From: Diabrotica undecimpunctata
Lineage: Eukaryota; Arthropoda; Insecta; Coleoptera; Chrysomelidae
Length of the DNA: 64,000 nucleotides
Direction of reading: 5' to 3'
NCBI RefSeq assembly: GCF_040954645.1
Contig: NC_092809.1
Location: 70,162,141-70,226,140, forward strand
Shown here: one piece after another, positions 12,193-23,135 of the stretch
Layout: each line of letters opens with the position of its first letter
How positions within the stretch are numbered: the first letter of the stretch is position 1
The notes under the pieces: model-generated
Told to the model about the DNA's origin: nothing
The model's input: only the letters and a program-made list of their open reading frames with translations
Database searches by the model: none
Program-made: the position numbers and the translations under genes

Positions 12193-12529
12193 TTTATATT
12201 TAAGTTATAAGTTATGTAATATATACGCAGTATTTAAATTAAATAACGTACATCAATCAATATTTCACTTGGTAAGAATACATATAATTCACAATATTAC
12301 AGTAATCCCTACACTTTTAGCACATCTGCTGTACTAAGATCTTCATCCTTCCATTTTTATTTATAACATACTTTATTTTTCTTATCCACACATACTTCCC
12401 TCAGGTTATGGTTTAGAACCTCTGTAGAATATGCATATATCTATCATCTAAAAACTTTAGATAGATAAATTTATAGCAGAAACAAAGAAGATAATAGTAA
12501 ATTTAAATATACTAGAAGATTAATAAATT

Positions 12530-13610
12530 ATGTCCAATGCATGTCCAAGTATACCTCCTAACTTAATAATGGACGAATTAATAAAACTAGGTTTAAATCT
12601 TCTCTCAGACATATCACACCTACGGATAGGAGCAACCAATCCTGCCTTCAGTCATATTCTAAGCTTCCGAAGACAAATTTTCGTTTCACCTTTTCCAGAC
12701 AACTTTGTACTACCTGAATCTTTTATCATCGAATTAGAACAAACATTATACCGCATATTTATAGCCCAAAACGAAACATGTTTCAAATGCAAATTAACTG
12801 GACATCGGGCAGCTAATTGTCCAAATATTTCACCTTCTAACCATCCTCACAATGATAGTGCAATGCAAACAGAAATGAGACAAAATTTATCAATAAATCA
12901 TACACAACAAGATAATCTACAAAATACTCCCACAATCTCAAATACCACTTTCTCCACATTTACTACGTATTCTCAAATTACATTACAAACAGTAGCAATC
13001 CCAAATTTATCAATAAACCAAACCCAACAATGCTCACTACAAAATACATCTATACATTTGACCACTTCTTCAGTTAACACTACAATTGCAACACCTACAT
13101 CGTCTGAGTCATCCTCTAATACCCAAAAACATAAATCAACCGCACTCGAAACAAGTCAATACTTACCTACATATAAAAATACACATATGAATTCTCACGA
13201 ACCCCAGATAACTTCGAACAAAGCAACCGGAAAAAGAACCCTAGAAGATGCAATTACGCCACCCCTCTAAGGAAACTTTGCAAAACCTAAACTTCAAGTA
13301 AAGAAAAAAAAACCAAAACTGATGACAAAACTTAAGAGACGAGATATCAAATCTCCAAACATTACTAGAACCAGTTAGAAAATATGTAGAAAGGGAAAAG
13401 CAATTGTTAAGCTTCGATCAATTAGTGGATCTATTCGAAAATATACAAGAATCAAAAGACAGACATAATCAGCGTAACACAATTGTACTCAGAAGACTCT
13501 CATGCACTTATAAAGTTTCTAACGGAATTACGTCTATACTACATCGACAAAAGAATGAAAACCAAAAGCACCAAATTAATACGAAAACTTGTCAAACATG
13601 TCAGCGTTAA
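12530..13610 (+). pseudogene. ORF1 (gag-like, zinc knuckle) of a non-LTR retrotransposon
   Basis: The frame opens at ATG 12530 with MSNACPSIPPNLIMDELIKL and gives 246 residues. The block LRIGATNPAFSHILSFRRQI followed by one CCHC zinc knuckle, CFKCKLTGHRAANC (C-x2-C-x4-H-x4-C, residues about 84-97), is typical of ORF1 RNA-binding proteins of insect non-LTR elements. A long Ser/Thr/Asn/Gln-rich linker with two related segments (LSINHTQQDNLQNT and LSINQTQQCSLQNT) follows. After the stop at 13270 the protein continues in another frame at about 13370-13610 (LLSFDQLVDLFENIQESKD), the usual ORF1 tail, so there is a frameshift. No endonuclease or reverse transcriptase ORF follows, so the copy is incomplete. 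Confidence 0.75.
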
Positions 13611-14984
13611 ATCTGCATTACCGGCCGATCATGAAACTTAGCCAAGACCGGAAATATTTGTCAACTGTCAATTATTTTTTCTTTTTCTAATTTAATGTCA
13701 ACTGTCAAATTCTTCTTCGTCTGTAAACTGTCAGTTCTTATTCTTTTCCGTAGCTAATGTCGGAACGAAGCAACCAAACAATGAGAACAAAGTCCCGTCC
13801 ATAATAAAGTGCCGTCAACCGACACCACAAACGATTATGGATGATAATAATAATAGATGTACAAAGCATTGAAGAAGAAGGCCTTATCAAATGTCAGTGA
13901 TATTAAAAATTCATTCGGCTAAAATATGTAGATTCGCTGTGGCTACAAATTTAAACTAGTAATTCATATACCTACAGGATGTCCCAACTTGGATCAATGA
14001 TGTACATTAACTGTCAAAACGTAGCTGCTGCCCAAGTTAAAAGTTTATTTAAAAGAAAACAACGTTGCAACTGGACAAACTTTCTAAATAATCTTACAAA
14101 AAATTCAAATGTAAAAATTTATTAAATCTTTTAATAAAAAAGGAGCGAATAGAGAGAGAAAAATAAAATCAACTGTAAATATACAACAGCCAAAAGAAGT
14201 ATTCCTGTGTTAAAAAATAAATTTTTTGAATAGTTACATCAGTATTTTCTTTTATAAAGAAAAATATAAAATTATGCGTCCAAAATTAAAATAAGTATTT
14301 CTATGTATACACTTTTGCGCCGGGTCTCAGTATAGACACATACTTCCGTTTAAGATTTAACTTGTCTCTTTCATTTTATTATGTTTAGTCTAATAATAGT
14401 TGACGCTCAACGCTTTAAGCAACTTTTATTTTCACTTAATATTCTAACTTTTGTATTCAGATCCCATAATGTCTTATGAGATAGAAAATATATAAATTGC
14501 TATGCCTTACTTTAAGAGATAAAGTATATCTGTCAGTTGGCAACTCTGTTCTGTCATGTCACTTTAATTCTGTATAGGTCGATTATAAATATTTTTTTCA
14601 TATTACGGAGCTGCTTACGGAGCTAGTTATATTGTTACCCATTGGCACTCACCGTTTCTGATGGGTCGTTCGATGGTTCTTCTTCTTTAAGTACTGAATT
14701 TTAATCGGAGGTAATACTATTATCACTATATTTACTTTATCTTCTGTTGCTTTGAACAAGAGGTTTAGTGCTTTTTAGTGCTTCATTGCCTTGCCAATCA
14801 AAAAGTGTCTAAAAAAATATTAAAATCGGTTTAAATATAAGATATTCTTCCTTTTAACCTCCTTGTTTTCTTTCTCTAAAATTACTTAATATTTCCGAAA
14901 TAAGCTCATTTTGAACTTATGTCGGATATATATGTTTTGAACTGTCAATAGGCTGTCTCTCTCTCCAAACGGTTAATATTGTTA
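13611..14984. other. Stretch without a recognisable gene
   Basis: Near 13659-13735 the words TGTCAACTGTCAA and AAACTGTCAG recur three times at roughly 35-bp spacing, separated by T/C-rich tracts, a short degenerate tandem repeat. The rest is AT-rich and without recognised features up to the Harbinger element. Confidence 0.4.
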
Positions 14985-15116
14985 AGGCGCATAAACATTA
15001 TGCCATACCTTGCCGATCGGTATTGCCGATCGGCAAAACCGATTGGTGTCGCTGGTGTCCACACAATATTTGTAGTGTGTACGTACGTAGCAGTTGTACA
15101 GTGTTGCGTGTCAATA

Positions 15117-17092
15117 ATGAGTTCAGAAGAGGATGATATGATTCTTGCGGCTGCAACTGTTGCTGTAATAATTGCCTCTACTTCATATAAACGTCCCTAA
15201 AGGTTTTGGGTTCGCCCAAGCCTCAAAAGTCGTAATAGGTACAGTGCCACGGATCTTATGAAAGATTTGTTTTGTGACGACGCAGATGAATTAAATTTGG
15301 AATATAGATGTGACGCAGGATTCAGAAATTTTTTTCGAATGACCAAAACAGATTACCAAACATTGTTAGATTTGATTGGACCTGTTATTTCAAAAAAAGA
15401 TACGTCATTTAGAGCAGCAATTCCTGCCTCTGAACGACTTGCAGTTACGCTACGTTTTTTTGCCAGTGGAGATTCCTACCATTCTCTCATGTATACCTTC
15501 AAAATATCTAAGCAAACTATTTCAAAATGTGTTGCAGAGGTATGCAAAGCGCTCATAGATGCTCTTCAAGATTACGTAACGGTAAGAAAAAATAACTATT
15601 CATCGTAGTTTGTTATATATTTAAAAATATAAGAAATTACAACTGCAATAAGAGAGTGTGAATGTCCTCATCTTGATTAATAGTAGAAGTTGATGTCGAA
15701 CTCCGACCACTTAATGTATTGGGGTAATGTCCTGGAGATGGTATTGAATTATGGGCAACATTGAATGATTGCAGTGGATATGCTTGTGGAGTAGATGGAT
15801 GAGAATGATTAATGAAATGAGGATTATCGTATTTGCCCATTTCTGCTTCAAATAGAACAGTATTAATTATATTCTGAACGGAAAATCTAGCAAATGGCGA
15901 CACAATTTTTCGAAGCTTCATTGCAACTTGTTCACCAAACAATGAAAATTCATCCTTTTCAGCCCTTTTAGTAGTAATAGATCGCATAAGATTCACTGCC
16001 TCGTTTACAATTGGTAAATTAGTAGCCATACTTTTTCGACCACTGGACTTCACAATGTTAATTGAGTTTGATTTAGATTGAGATTGAGCTGTTGTTCCAA
16101 CATCATTTTCGGAACCATCAATGCTCTGTTCCAATACTTGTAGCGACTCTTCTCCATCGTCTGTTTCTACTTCTTGTGAATCTTCTTCCTTTCGTTTTCG
16201 TTTACCCTGAAACAAAATATTAATTTCTAAATTAATCCACTTTTTTGCTTTGCAATTTATAGTTCGTTCGTCTGTTTATGGTATGTAACTTTTATTTTCA
16301 GATGACTAAAACTAACGAAAGTTGGTACTTTATAGCCAAGCAGTTCAACGACAAATGGAATTTTCCAAATTGTGTCGGAGCTATGGACGGCAAACATATA
16401 TCAAAACAAGCTCCTATAAATTCAGGAACCGATTTTTTCAACTACAAGAGCTTCTCATTCAACTACAAGAGCATTGTCTTGTTCGCTGTTGTAGACGCAA
16501 ATTATAATTTTATATATGCAAACGTGGTATGTCAGGGACGAATATCGGACGGGGGAGGTATTCCTACCTTCCACCTGCTTGTTCATTACTAGGACGAAGC
16601 ACTGATGTTCCATTTGTTTTTGTGGCGGATGACGCATTCCCACTATCAACAAACATAATGAAGCCATTCGCAGGACATCAGGAAAAAGGTTCAAAAAATA
16701 GAATATTCAACTATCGATTGAGCCGCGCAAGAAGAGTGTCAGAAAATGCTTTTGGCATTTTAAGTGTTGTTTTCCGAGTGCTTCGTAGGCCCATGTTGTT
16801 GGAACCAGAAACTGCAACGAACGTAGTTTTGGCCTTAATTCACATACACAATTTCTTGCGAAAAAACACTTCAAGAAATCTTTACACTCCATCTGGAATG
16901 ATTGATGTAGAATGTTCGGATACTAGAGCAATTAATCCTGGGCTTTGGAAACGAAATGCTTCCTCTAATGAATTGCTCAGTTTTGGCAGAAGGGCAAGAA
17001 GGAGTGGAGCTGCGGCACAAAATGTGAGAAACGAATTGGCCGAATTCTTCATTTCTCAAGAAGGAGCATTGCCTTTTCAATATAATAAATGA
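15117..17092 (+). pseudogene. Harbinger A transposase (DDE_Tnp_4), two exons
   Basis: Exon 1 is 15117-15581, starting MSSEEDDMILAAATVAVIIA. A TAA at 15198-15200 breaks an otherwise continuous frame through FWVRPSLKSRN and the helix-turn-helix region ASERLAVTLRFFASGDSYHS. The donor GTAAGA is at 15582. The acceptor TTTTCAG precedes exon 2 at 16302 (MTKTNESWYFIAKQF), in phase. The catalytic residues are visible: Asp in CVGAMDGKH, Asp in FVFVADDAFPLS (about 16618-16640) and Glu in RVSENAFGIL (about 16735). Between GRISDGG and LPPACSLLGRS (about 16550) some 45 bases and the frame are lost. The tail ends SQEGALPFQYNK at 17092. Inactive, but recently intact by the look of it. Confidence 0.88.
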
Positions 17093-17536
17093 AATACGAT
17101 ATACCAATATGATTATATCAATATTTTCAAATTTATGTATAAATATGAACTCAATTATTAAGAATGAATAAAGTATCTACTACAGTGTAAATATGATATA
17201 CATACCTCTGAATCTTGCGTTACAATAGGTTTATTCTTATCCTTCAGAAATTTCATTAACTTATACGCAAACCATTTACTTTTGTAAGTTTCTTCGGTTC
17301 CATTACCACTTTTTTCTGAATCTTTCTCTTTCTTTACTTCCCGTGCAAAGTGACTTAAGAGATATCTAATCTTTTTTCGATTTCCTCTTTCTCCACTCCA
17401 AAAGATACGCTTATTTCCAACAATGCATCGCGACGTTTGTTCCGGTCTTTATAATCTGCCAATCGGCTGTTCCACAGAACAGGGCGCCATGATACATTTC
17501 AAGTAGGTTTTGTGTATTTTCTTCATTCCACTCCAT
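15637..17536 (-). pseudogene. Harbinger A MADF/Myb-like protein, two exons, antisense to transposase
   Basis: Exon 1 runs from ATG 17536 (MEWNEENTQNLLEMYH) to 17206. It encodes a MADF domain: WNSRLADYKDRNKRRDALLE, then YLLSHFAREVKKEKDSEKSG and SKWFAYKLMKFL. Two frameshifts break it, near 17490 and near 17370. The donor is GTATG at 17205. Exon 2 starts at 16206 after TTTGTTTCAG, in phase, with GKRKRKEEDSQEVETDDGEE, a basic then acidic segment. It ends at 15637 with a Ser/Pro-rich tail after FGEQVAMKLRKIVSPFARF, a BESS-like C-terminal region. In Harbinger elements this partner carries the transposase to the nucleus and DNA. Exon 2 sits in the transposase intron (15582-16301), and transposase exon 2 sits in this gene's intron (16207-17205). 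Confidence 0.82.
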
Positions 17537-17797
17537 TTCCCGAATAACAATCAAGCACGCAATTATTGTGAATCGACAGGCCACGAGATGTCTTCGTGAT
17601 CAATTGCACTGATCCCTCACTGAATGCCGACGAGGATTGCCTACATACAAACGTACACACTACACTGATCGGTACGGTTCTCTTTCATCGAGACCGCCAT
17701 CAATCGGGTTTGGAATCGGTTCGGCTTTCGGCCCCGAACCCAAGCCGCAATTGCGTCCGTACCACATAAGGCATGGCATAATGTGGATGCGCCCTTA

Positions 17798-18327
17798 GGT
17801 TACACCAAACGATACATACCATACACCATACAACATCACACCATACGATAATAAAGATTGTACAGATCTACACATAGTTTTTATCGTTTCTGTTTAATTT
17901 TGTATTTAAATATTACTTACTTTTTGTCTACCAAATCCAAAAAGACCCAATTATGAATGTACAAAAGAATACTTTTTAGAAAGATTGTTTATTTTCTATT
18001 TTTAATTGGATATGCATAAAAAAAACTAGTAAAATAATTATATATAAGTAAAACTAAATACAATGTTATGTAGTTAAATAATATGAGTTTTTCCAGTTTT
18101 AAGATGTGTACTCCCCTGGATTAGTCTCATTAATACCTATGGACTGGTAGTAACGTTTAGTATTAAAACAGCCAAAATTTTGCCTAAAAAAACATCACAA
18201 AGTTTGCTTACCGTTTCAAAGTAACCTATGTTTTGGGAGATCTTCGTATCAGAACAAGCAATGTTTAAAAGAGCCAATTTAACAGCACATTAATCGAAAT
18301 TTAAGAACTTTTAAGTCAATACAAAAA
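17798..18327. other. AT-rich left flank of the next transposon
   Basis: No ORF recognised. A TCAAAGTAACC word at about 18217 recurs in the same orientation near 21944, on the other side of the next transposon gene, and may mark its subterminal region. Confidence 0.35.
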
Positions 18328-21300
18328 ATGGATATTTCACCCGTGCCAGTAATACCAACTAAATTTCGAAAATGAATTAGACAACCTGAAAAATCTAAAT
18401 GTAATGTTAAGAAACGTCTCAGGTAAGTGTACTATTTGTAACAGTATTCTTTAAACCTCTATTTCAATTTAAAATCTCTTGTTTTTGACCCACCAATTTT
18501 TCAGGAGATCCAAAAACAGTTTTCTTTGAAAACAACCGCAGTGCCAGCACAAATCAACAGCTTTTGAGTGCAAAAAATTGAAACTAAGTGAACTTGCAGA
18601 AGTTAACATACCATTCTACTTCAATTCAACAAAGATTGCGCAAGATGCATTATTATTAAATAGTATTGAAATACAGGATGTAAAAAGACGACGTAAGTAT
18701 CAAGAATTGCAAAAAAAAAGGTCCAGGAGATCAGCGACAACAACGGCGTGCAAATATCTTATTAATTTAATTAATAATACGATTGTAAATGTCTGTCTAA
18801 ACGCATTTCTGAATATATTTAGTATTAAACGACAAAATAACTGAAAATAACTAGAGAGTTTTATAAAGACCTCTATACCAGCCAAAGACCACAAGAAAAT
18901 TTACCAACACGAGTAAAGACTCTCATAAATCAGGGATCGGAAATACTTTTACCCATTACTGTGTCAGAAGTAAGATCAGCTTTAAAGGAAATGAAGAACC
19001 ATCGATCGCCTGGTGACGATGGACTCGTTATTGAGGCAATAAAAGCAGGAGGAGAAATTCTATTAAAATCAGTAAGCGAACTGTTTAATAAATGCTTACA
19101 TGCGGGTACGATTCCTAAAGACTGGAACAATGCAGTGATAGTCTTGTTACACAAAAAAGGTGATATTACTAAATTAGAAAATTATAGACCCATCAGCCTC
19201 TTGACACATATGTATAAACTCTTTATGAAAATCTTAACAAAGAGACTAACACCTTAACTTGATTTCTATCAGCCCAAAGAACAGGCAGGCTTTAGGAGAG
19301 GATATGGCACAAATGACTATTTGCATACCATAAAGATCTTAATTGAAAAATGCATCGAGTACAACATACCACTGGTTCTTGCATTTGTCGATTACGAGAA
19401 GGCTTTTGATACTGTAGAGTTAAAACCGTACTGGAAGCCCAAAATCAAAGTCGAATAGATTACAGGTACACGTCACTAATCAAAAACATCTACGAGAACG
19501 CTACATCAAGTATACGACTACACGAAGACACAGAAAAATTCAGCTTAGGTCGAGGAGTAAGACAAGGAGACAATATTTCACCAAAATTGTTCACGGCAGC
19601 TCTAGAGTCAATATTTAAGAACACCCAATGGCAAGATATGGGCATCAATATAGATGGAGAAAAATTAAATCATTTGAGGTTTGCAGATGATGTCGTATTA
19701 ATCGCAGATAACTTACAGGATACAGTTTCTATGCTACATTCGCTTAAAAGTCTGTCTGAAAGAGCAGGATTAAAGATAAACTTTGAGAAAACTAAACTTA
19801 TGACAAATCTCGTAATGAGTGGAAATATAACTATCGACAATAATACCATACAACAAACAGACACTTACAAATATCTGGGACACGAGATCAAAATAAACAG
19901 AGACAATCAAACAAATGAAATACAGAGGCGAATAGGCCTGACATGGGCAGCATTTGGCAAACTAAGCCATATTCTAAAAAGTTCAATTCCCATGTGTCTC
20001 AAGCGAAAAGTTTATAACCAATGTGTTTTGCCTGTACAAACTTATGGAGCAGAGACTTTAACACTCACGCAGAAATCTGCGAATAAACTAAGAGTTACAC
20101 AACGAGCCATGGAACGTGCAATGCTGAATGTGAGCCTCCGAGACCACATAACAAACCGACAAATCAGGCAAAGATCAGGAGTTCAAGACGTCATCGAAAG
20201 AACCACGAGACTTAAGTGGAACTGGGCAGGACACTTAGCCAGAACACAAGATGGACGATGGACAAGACGAATTATGGAATGGAGGCCCAGAAATTATAAA
20301 AGAAGCCGAGGACGACCACCGACTAGATGGACCGACGACATAAAAAGAGTAGCGGGAAACTGGCTACAAGCGGCCCAGTGTAGAGAACACTGGAAAGAAC
20401 TGAGGGAGGCCTATGTCCAGCAGTGGACGGGATTGGCTGATTGATGAAACGACAAAAAATTAGAACCATCATTGAAAATTATAAAAAAGACAATAATGTA
20501 CCTATTGACAGAAGGGGTGAAGACAGAAAGACAACACAATTTTTAACTAAGAAGCAAAGTGTTATCGTTTTTATAATGAAGTTAAAATGTATTAAGTCAC
20601 ATTATTGCCTTGGCAAATCCGAACGCTGATATCTATCTGAAAACTTAAACATTACTAAGCTCTACCGTTTTTACTCGAGTGATTCGTCAAACAAACCTGT
20701 CAAGAGGGGCTTTTTTCGGGAGGTTTTAACAAAAATTTTAATTTAGGCTTTCGTACACCACGTACAGATATGAGTTTTACATGTTTATCACTAGAAGAAA
20801 AAATTAAACAATCTGAAGAAGTTGAGAAAGCTAATTTAATATGTCAAAAAAGAATCCACAAGCTACGAGCTAGGGTATTCTATAATTTACTGAATGAATA
20901 AAATACCAACCCAATCACTTTCTCCTTCGACCTTTAGAAAAACTTGTCCTTACCAAAAGTGCCCGATCAGCAGGCATATTACAGCAGGCAACTTTGTCGT
21001 TCAGGGATACTCAAAGGTTGCACTTGGGCCACAGAACTCATTCAGCCATTGCTTGACTGAGGACTAATACGGGAAATCTTTCAATCATGTAGCCTCTGCA
21101 ATCTGGTACCGTTTATGCCAAACAGATATGTCAAAGGTTACTACTGTGAGACTTGTGTGTGATGGATGTGGCGGTCAAAATAAGAATAGAATTGTGCTTA
21201 CTGTGTGCTTAACATGGTTATGTAAGCGATCTCCAGTGAATAAAAAGACAATGAAGATATTATTTCCTATTAGAGGGCACTAATACCTCCTGATAGGATA

Positions 21301-21843
21301 TCTGGATTAATTTAAAGAAAAATAAAAAAACTTAAAACTGTAGCAAATCTTGCAGAATATTACAATGAAATCAAATATTACACCACTGTTTTGTTAGCTG
21401 ACCAAGATTTTAATTCTTTCGACTAAAAGACCGAGGCTGACAGCTTCATTAAAGCAACAAGGCAGTGTTATTTTAAAATTACCGAATGTAAACGACTTTA
21501 TCTAAAGCAATCCATTAAAAAACCTGGAGACATTTTGGTGAAGGGTAATCCAAATTTCAAAGTTTCAACTGAACTGTTTCGAATTTTAGCCAAGATTAAA
21601 GAAAGGGTATCTCGTATCAATCCTACCATACTTGAAGCCAACAATATAAAAAATTACAGGCAGGAGAAATTATAATACGTCAAGAATTTGCTTGAAATTT
21701 ATTTGAGATATACTTGGGTCCAAAATTCAAGGTTGAAATACTACAAAGCACCTTTACCAAACATAGATCTACCAAGCATACCTAATCAAGAAGACTCATT
21801 CTGTGGTCCACAAAGTGAAGAAAATATAGCACTATATGTGTAA
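18328..21843 (+). pseudogene. Second member of the unclassified transposase-like family, split by a non-LTR insertion
   Basis: Exon 1 from ATG 18328 (MDISPVPVIPTKFRK, then one TGA) ends at 18422 with donor GTAAGT. The acceptor TTTTTCAG leads into exon 2 at 18505. It reads KLKLSELAEVNIPFYFNSTK and KRRRKYQELQKKRSRRSATT, then is cut at 18837 by a retroelement. It resumes at 20447 with IRTIIENYKKDNNVPIDRRG, ESHYC-like IKSHYCLGKS, LNITKLYRFY, then RTDMSFTCLSLEEKIKQSEE-like and RIHKLRAR blocks, LIPPDRISG and ITECKRLYLKQ. It ends with RINPTILEANNIKNYRQEKL and a stop at 21841-21843. Many stops, several frameshifts and the loss of the central D-rich strands show long decay. Related to, but clearly diverged from, the element at 2743-7005. 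Confidence 0.7.
18838..20446 (+). mobile_element. 5'-truncated non-LTR retrotransposon with 11-bp target duplication
   Basis: AAACGACAAAA lies on both sides (18827-18837 and 20447-20457). The insert is the C-terminal half of a reverse transcriptase protein. It starts in FYKDLYTSQRP, then SEVRSALKEMKNHRSPGDDG, LLHKKGDITKLENYRPISLL, QAGFRRGYGTNDY, FVDYEKAFDTVE (first catalytic Asp), RGVRQGD and LRFADDVVLIAD (the FADD box, about 19675-19700). The thumb region follows with YKYLGHEIKI and VLPVQTYGAETLTLT, then the DNA-binding tail WNWAGHLARTQDGRWTRRI. There is a stop at 19255 and a frameshift near 19420-19590; from 19587 on the frame is open to 20444. The very short 3' end (TTGATTGATG) and lack of a poly(A) tail suggest an RTE-like clade, which is uncertain. 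Confidence 0.85.
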
Positions 21844-23135
21844 TTTCATTAAAATTTTATTAAAATAAAATAAATTTTGATAAGAATGACTTTTGATTTA
21901 ACTAGACCCATTTTAAATGACCTGGAGGCAGCGAAATTTGTATCAAAGTAACCAAAGTTACAGTCTTAGTATCACAATCACCAATGTTCATTTTTCTTTT
22001 TGAATTTTCTCAGTAGATTTTTGGCAGACCATAAAAAATGTGTGTAATACAAAATTCTCAGTACATATTTACAACAAATTATAATAATTAGTCAAATCAT
22101 AACCGAAATAATGCTACCACAGAATTTCGCGGTTCCTGTGAAATTGTTTAAGGTGGAGATTAGCGACTTTGATAATAGGCGACTCATATACTTACTGTTT
22201 TTATTAATATACAGTGGACTTTTATTTTAATTTTAATCGAAGTTAATTATGCTTACCTTAAACTTGCCATGGTTGATATATTATTATTTGTAACAAATAT
22301 TGATAACAAATTATTTTCTGGAATAATAGAATAATAAACAAACACTTCAACATCAACAGAATAATTGCAGCTTATTGTGAAGTGTCCCGGAAGCCATTGG
22401 CTGATAATATAATTATCTTCAGTTTATCTTTAAATAAAAAATGAAATAGAAACAATGAAATATTTTACAAAAAAAAGATTATATAAAGATAAATATTGAA
22501 TTAATAAAATTTATTGTCTGTAATAGTTGGCACAGACCACGTATTATATTGATCAATTACTTTTATTAGTATTTTCGTAGTAAGAATGAAACATGTATCA
22601 AAATCCCAAACCAAATTGGCCCATTAAAAGAAGTAAATTTCAGATGTCACAACAAATATAAGATTTACTTAGTTATAGAGTATGCATGATTACTTAATCA
22701 ATATTACTTTACTTTATTTTAATCATTATTTCTAGTCGCCCTACTTTTGTTCTTGTTTCAATTCTCAGCAGTGTACTATTGCCATTCTTTCCTTTTTCGT
22801 TCTTGCAATATGTCACGACCGAAAGAGTCTTTCTGTTTGAACAATATTGCTTATTTCTATTTTTCCACACAAGTCCTTGAGATAATAGTTGTGCCAGGCC
22901 ATATAGTTGGGGTGTAGCTGTTTCTTTTTTTTAGGTCACGTATCTAACGCCATACTGTTATAAGTATTGGAGGGAATGTTATTTTGTTGGTAAGAGCATT
23001 TACCGGGGCATTAAAATCTCCGGTAAATGCCTAACTGATAGTGACGAATGGGTCACAGCTGATCTAAAAATTTAGCCAGCTCTGCCAACGAATCCTACCT
23101 CGTACGTCCACGAAGACATAAGTCATGTAATCCCC
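21844..23135. other. Stretch without a recognisable gene
   Basis: Right flank of the transposon at 18328-21843. No domain recognised. Contains the perfect hairpin at 22996-23030. Confidence 0.4.
22996..23030. repeat. Perfect 11-bp stem hairpin
   Basis: GCATTTACCGG and its exact complement CCGGTAAATGC are separated by 13 bases. Upstream TGGTAAGAGCA weakly recalls a tRNA A box, but no cloverleaf can be built. Function unknown. Confidence 0.7.

Larger units (their letters stand above)
10121..12529. other. G-poor, AT-rich stretch with two TA microsatellites
   Basis: Up to about 10700 the plus strand is markedly poor in G and rich in A, C and T, as is the ORF1 region at 12530-13610. This suggests retroelement UTR sequence. 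No ORF with a recognisable domain. The two TA tracts are listed separately. Confidence 0.4.
14985..17794 (+). mobile_element. PIF/Harbinger transposon A with TTA target duplication
   Basis: The left end AGGCGCATAAACATTATGCC (14985) matches the right end read in reverse (GGGCGCATCCACATTATGCC, 17794). Each end is flanked by TTA (14982-14984 and 17795-17797), the 3-bp target duplication typical of PIF/Harbinger. It carries the expected two genes, a DDE_4 transposase on the plus strand and a MADF/Myb-like DNA-binding protein on the minus strand. Both are spliced, and each has one exon inside the intron of the other. Confidence 0.92.
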
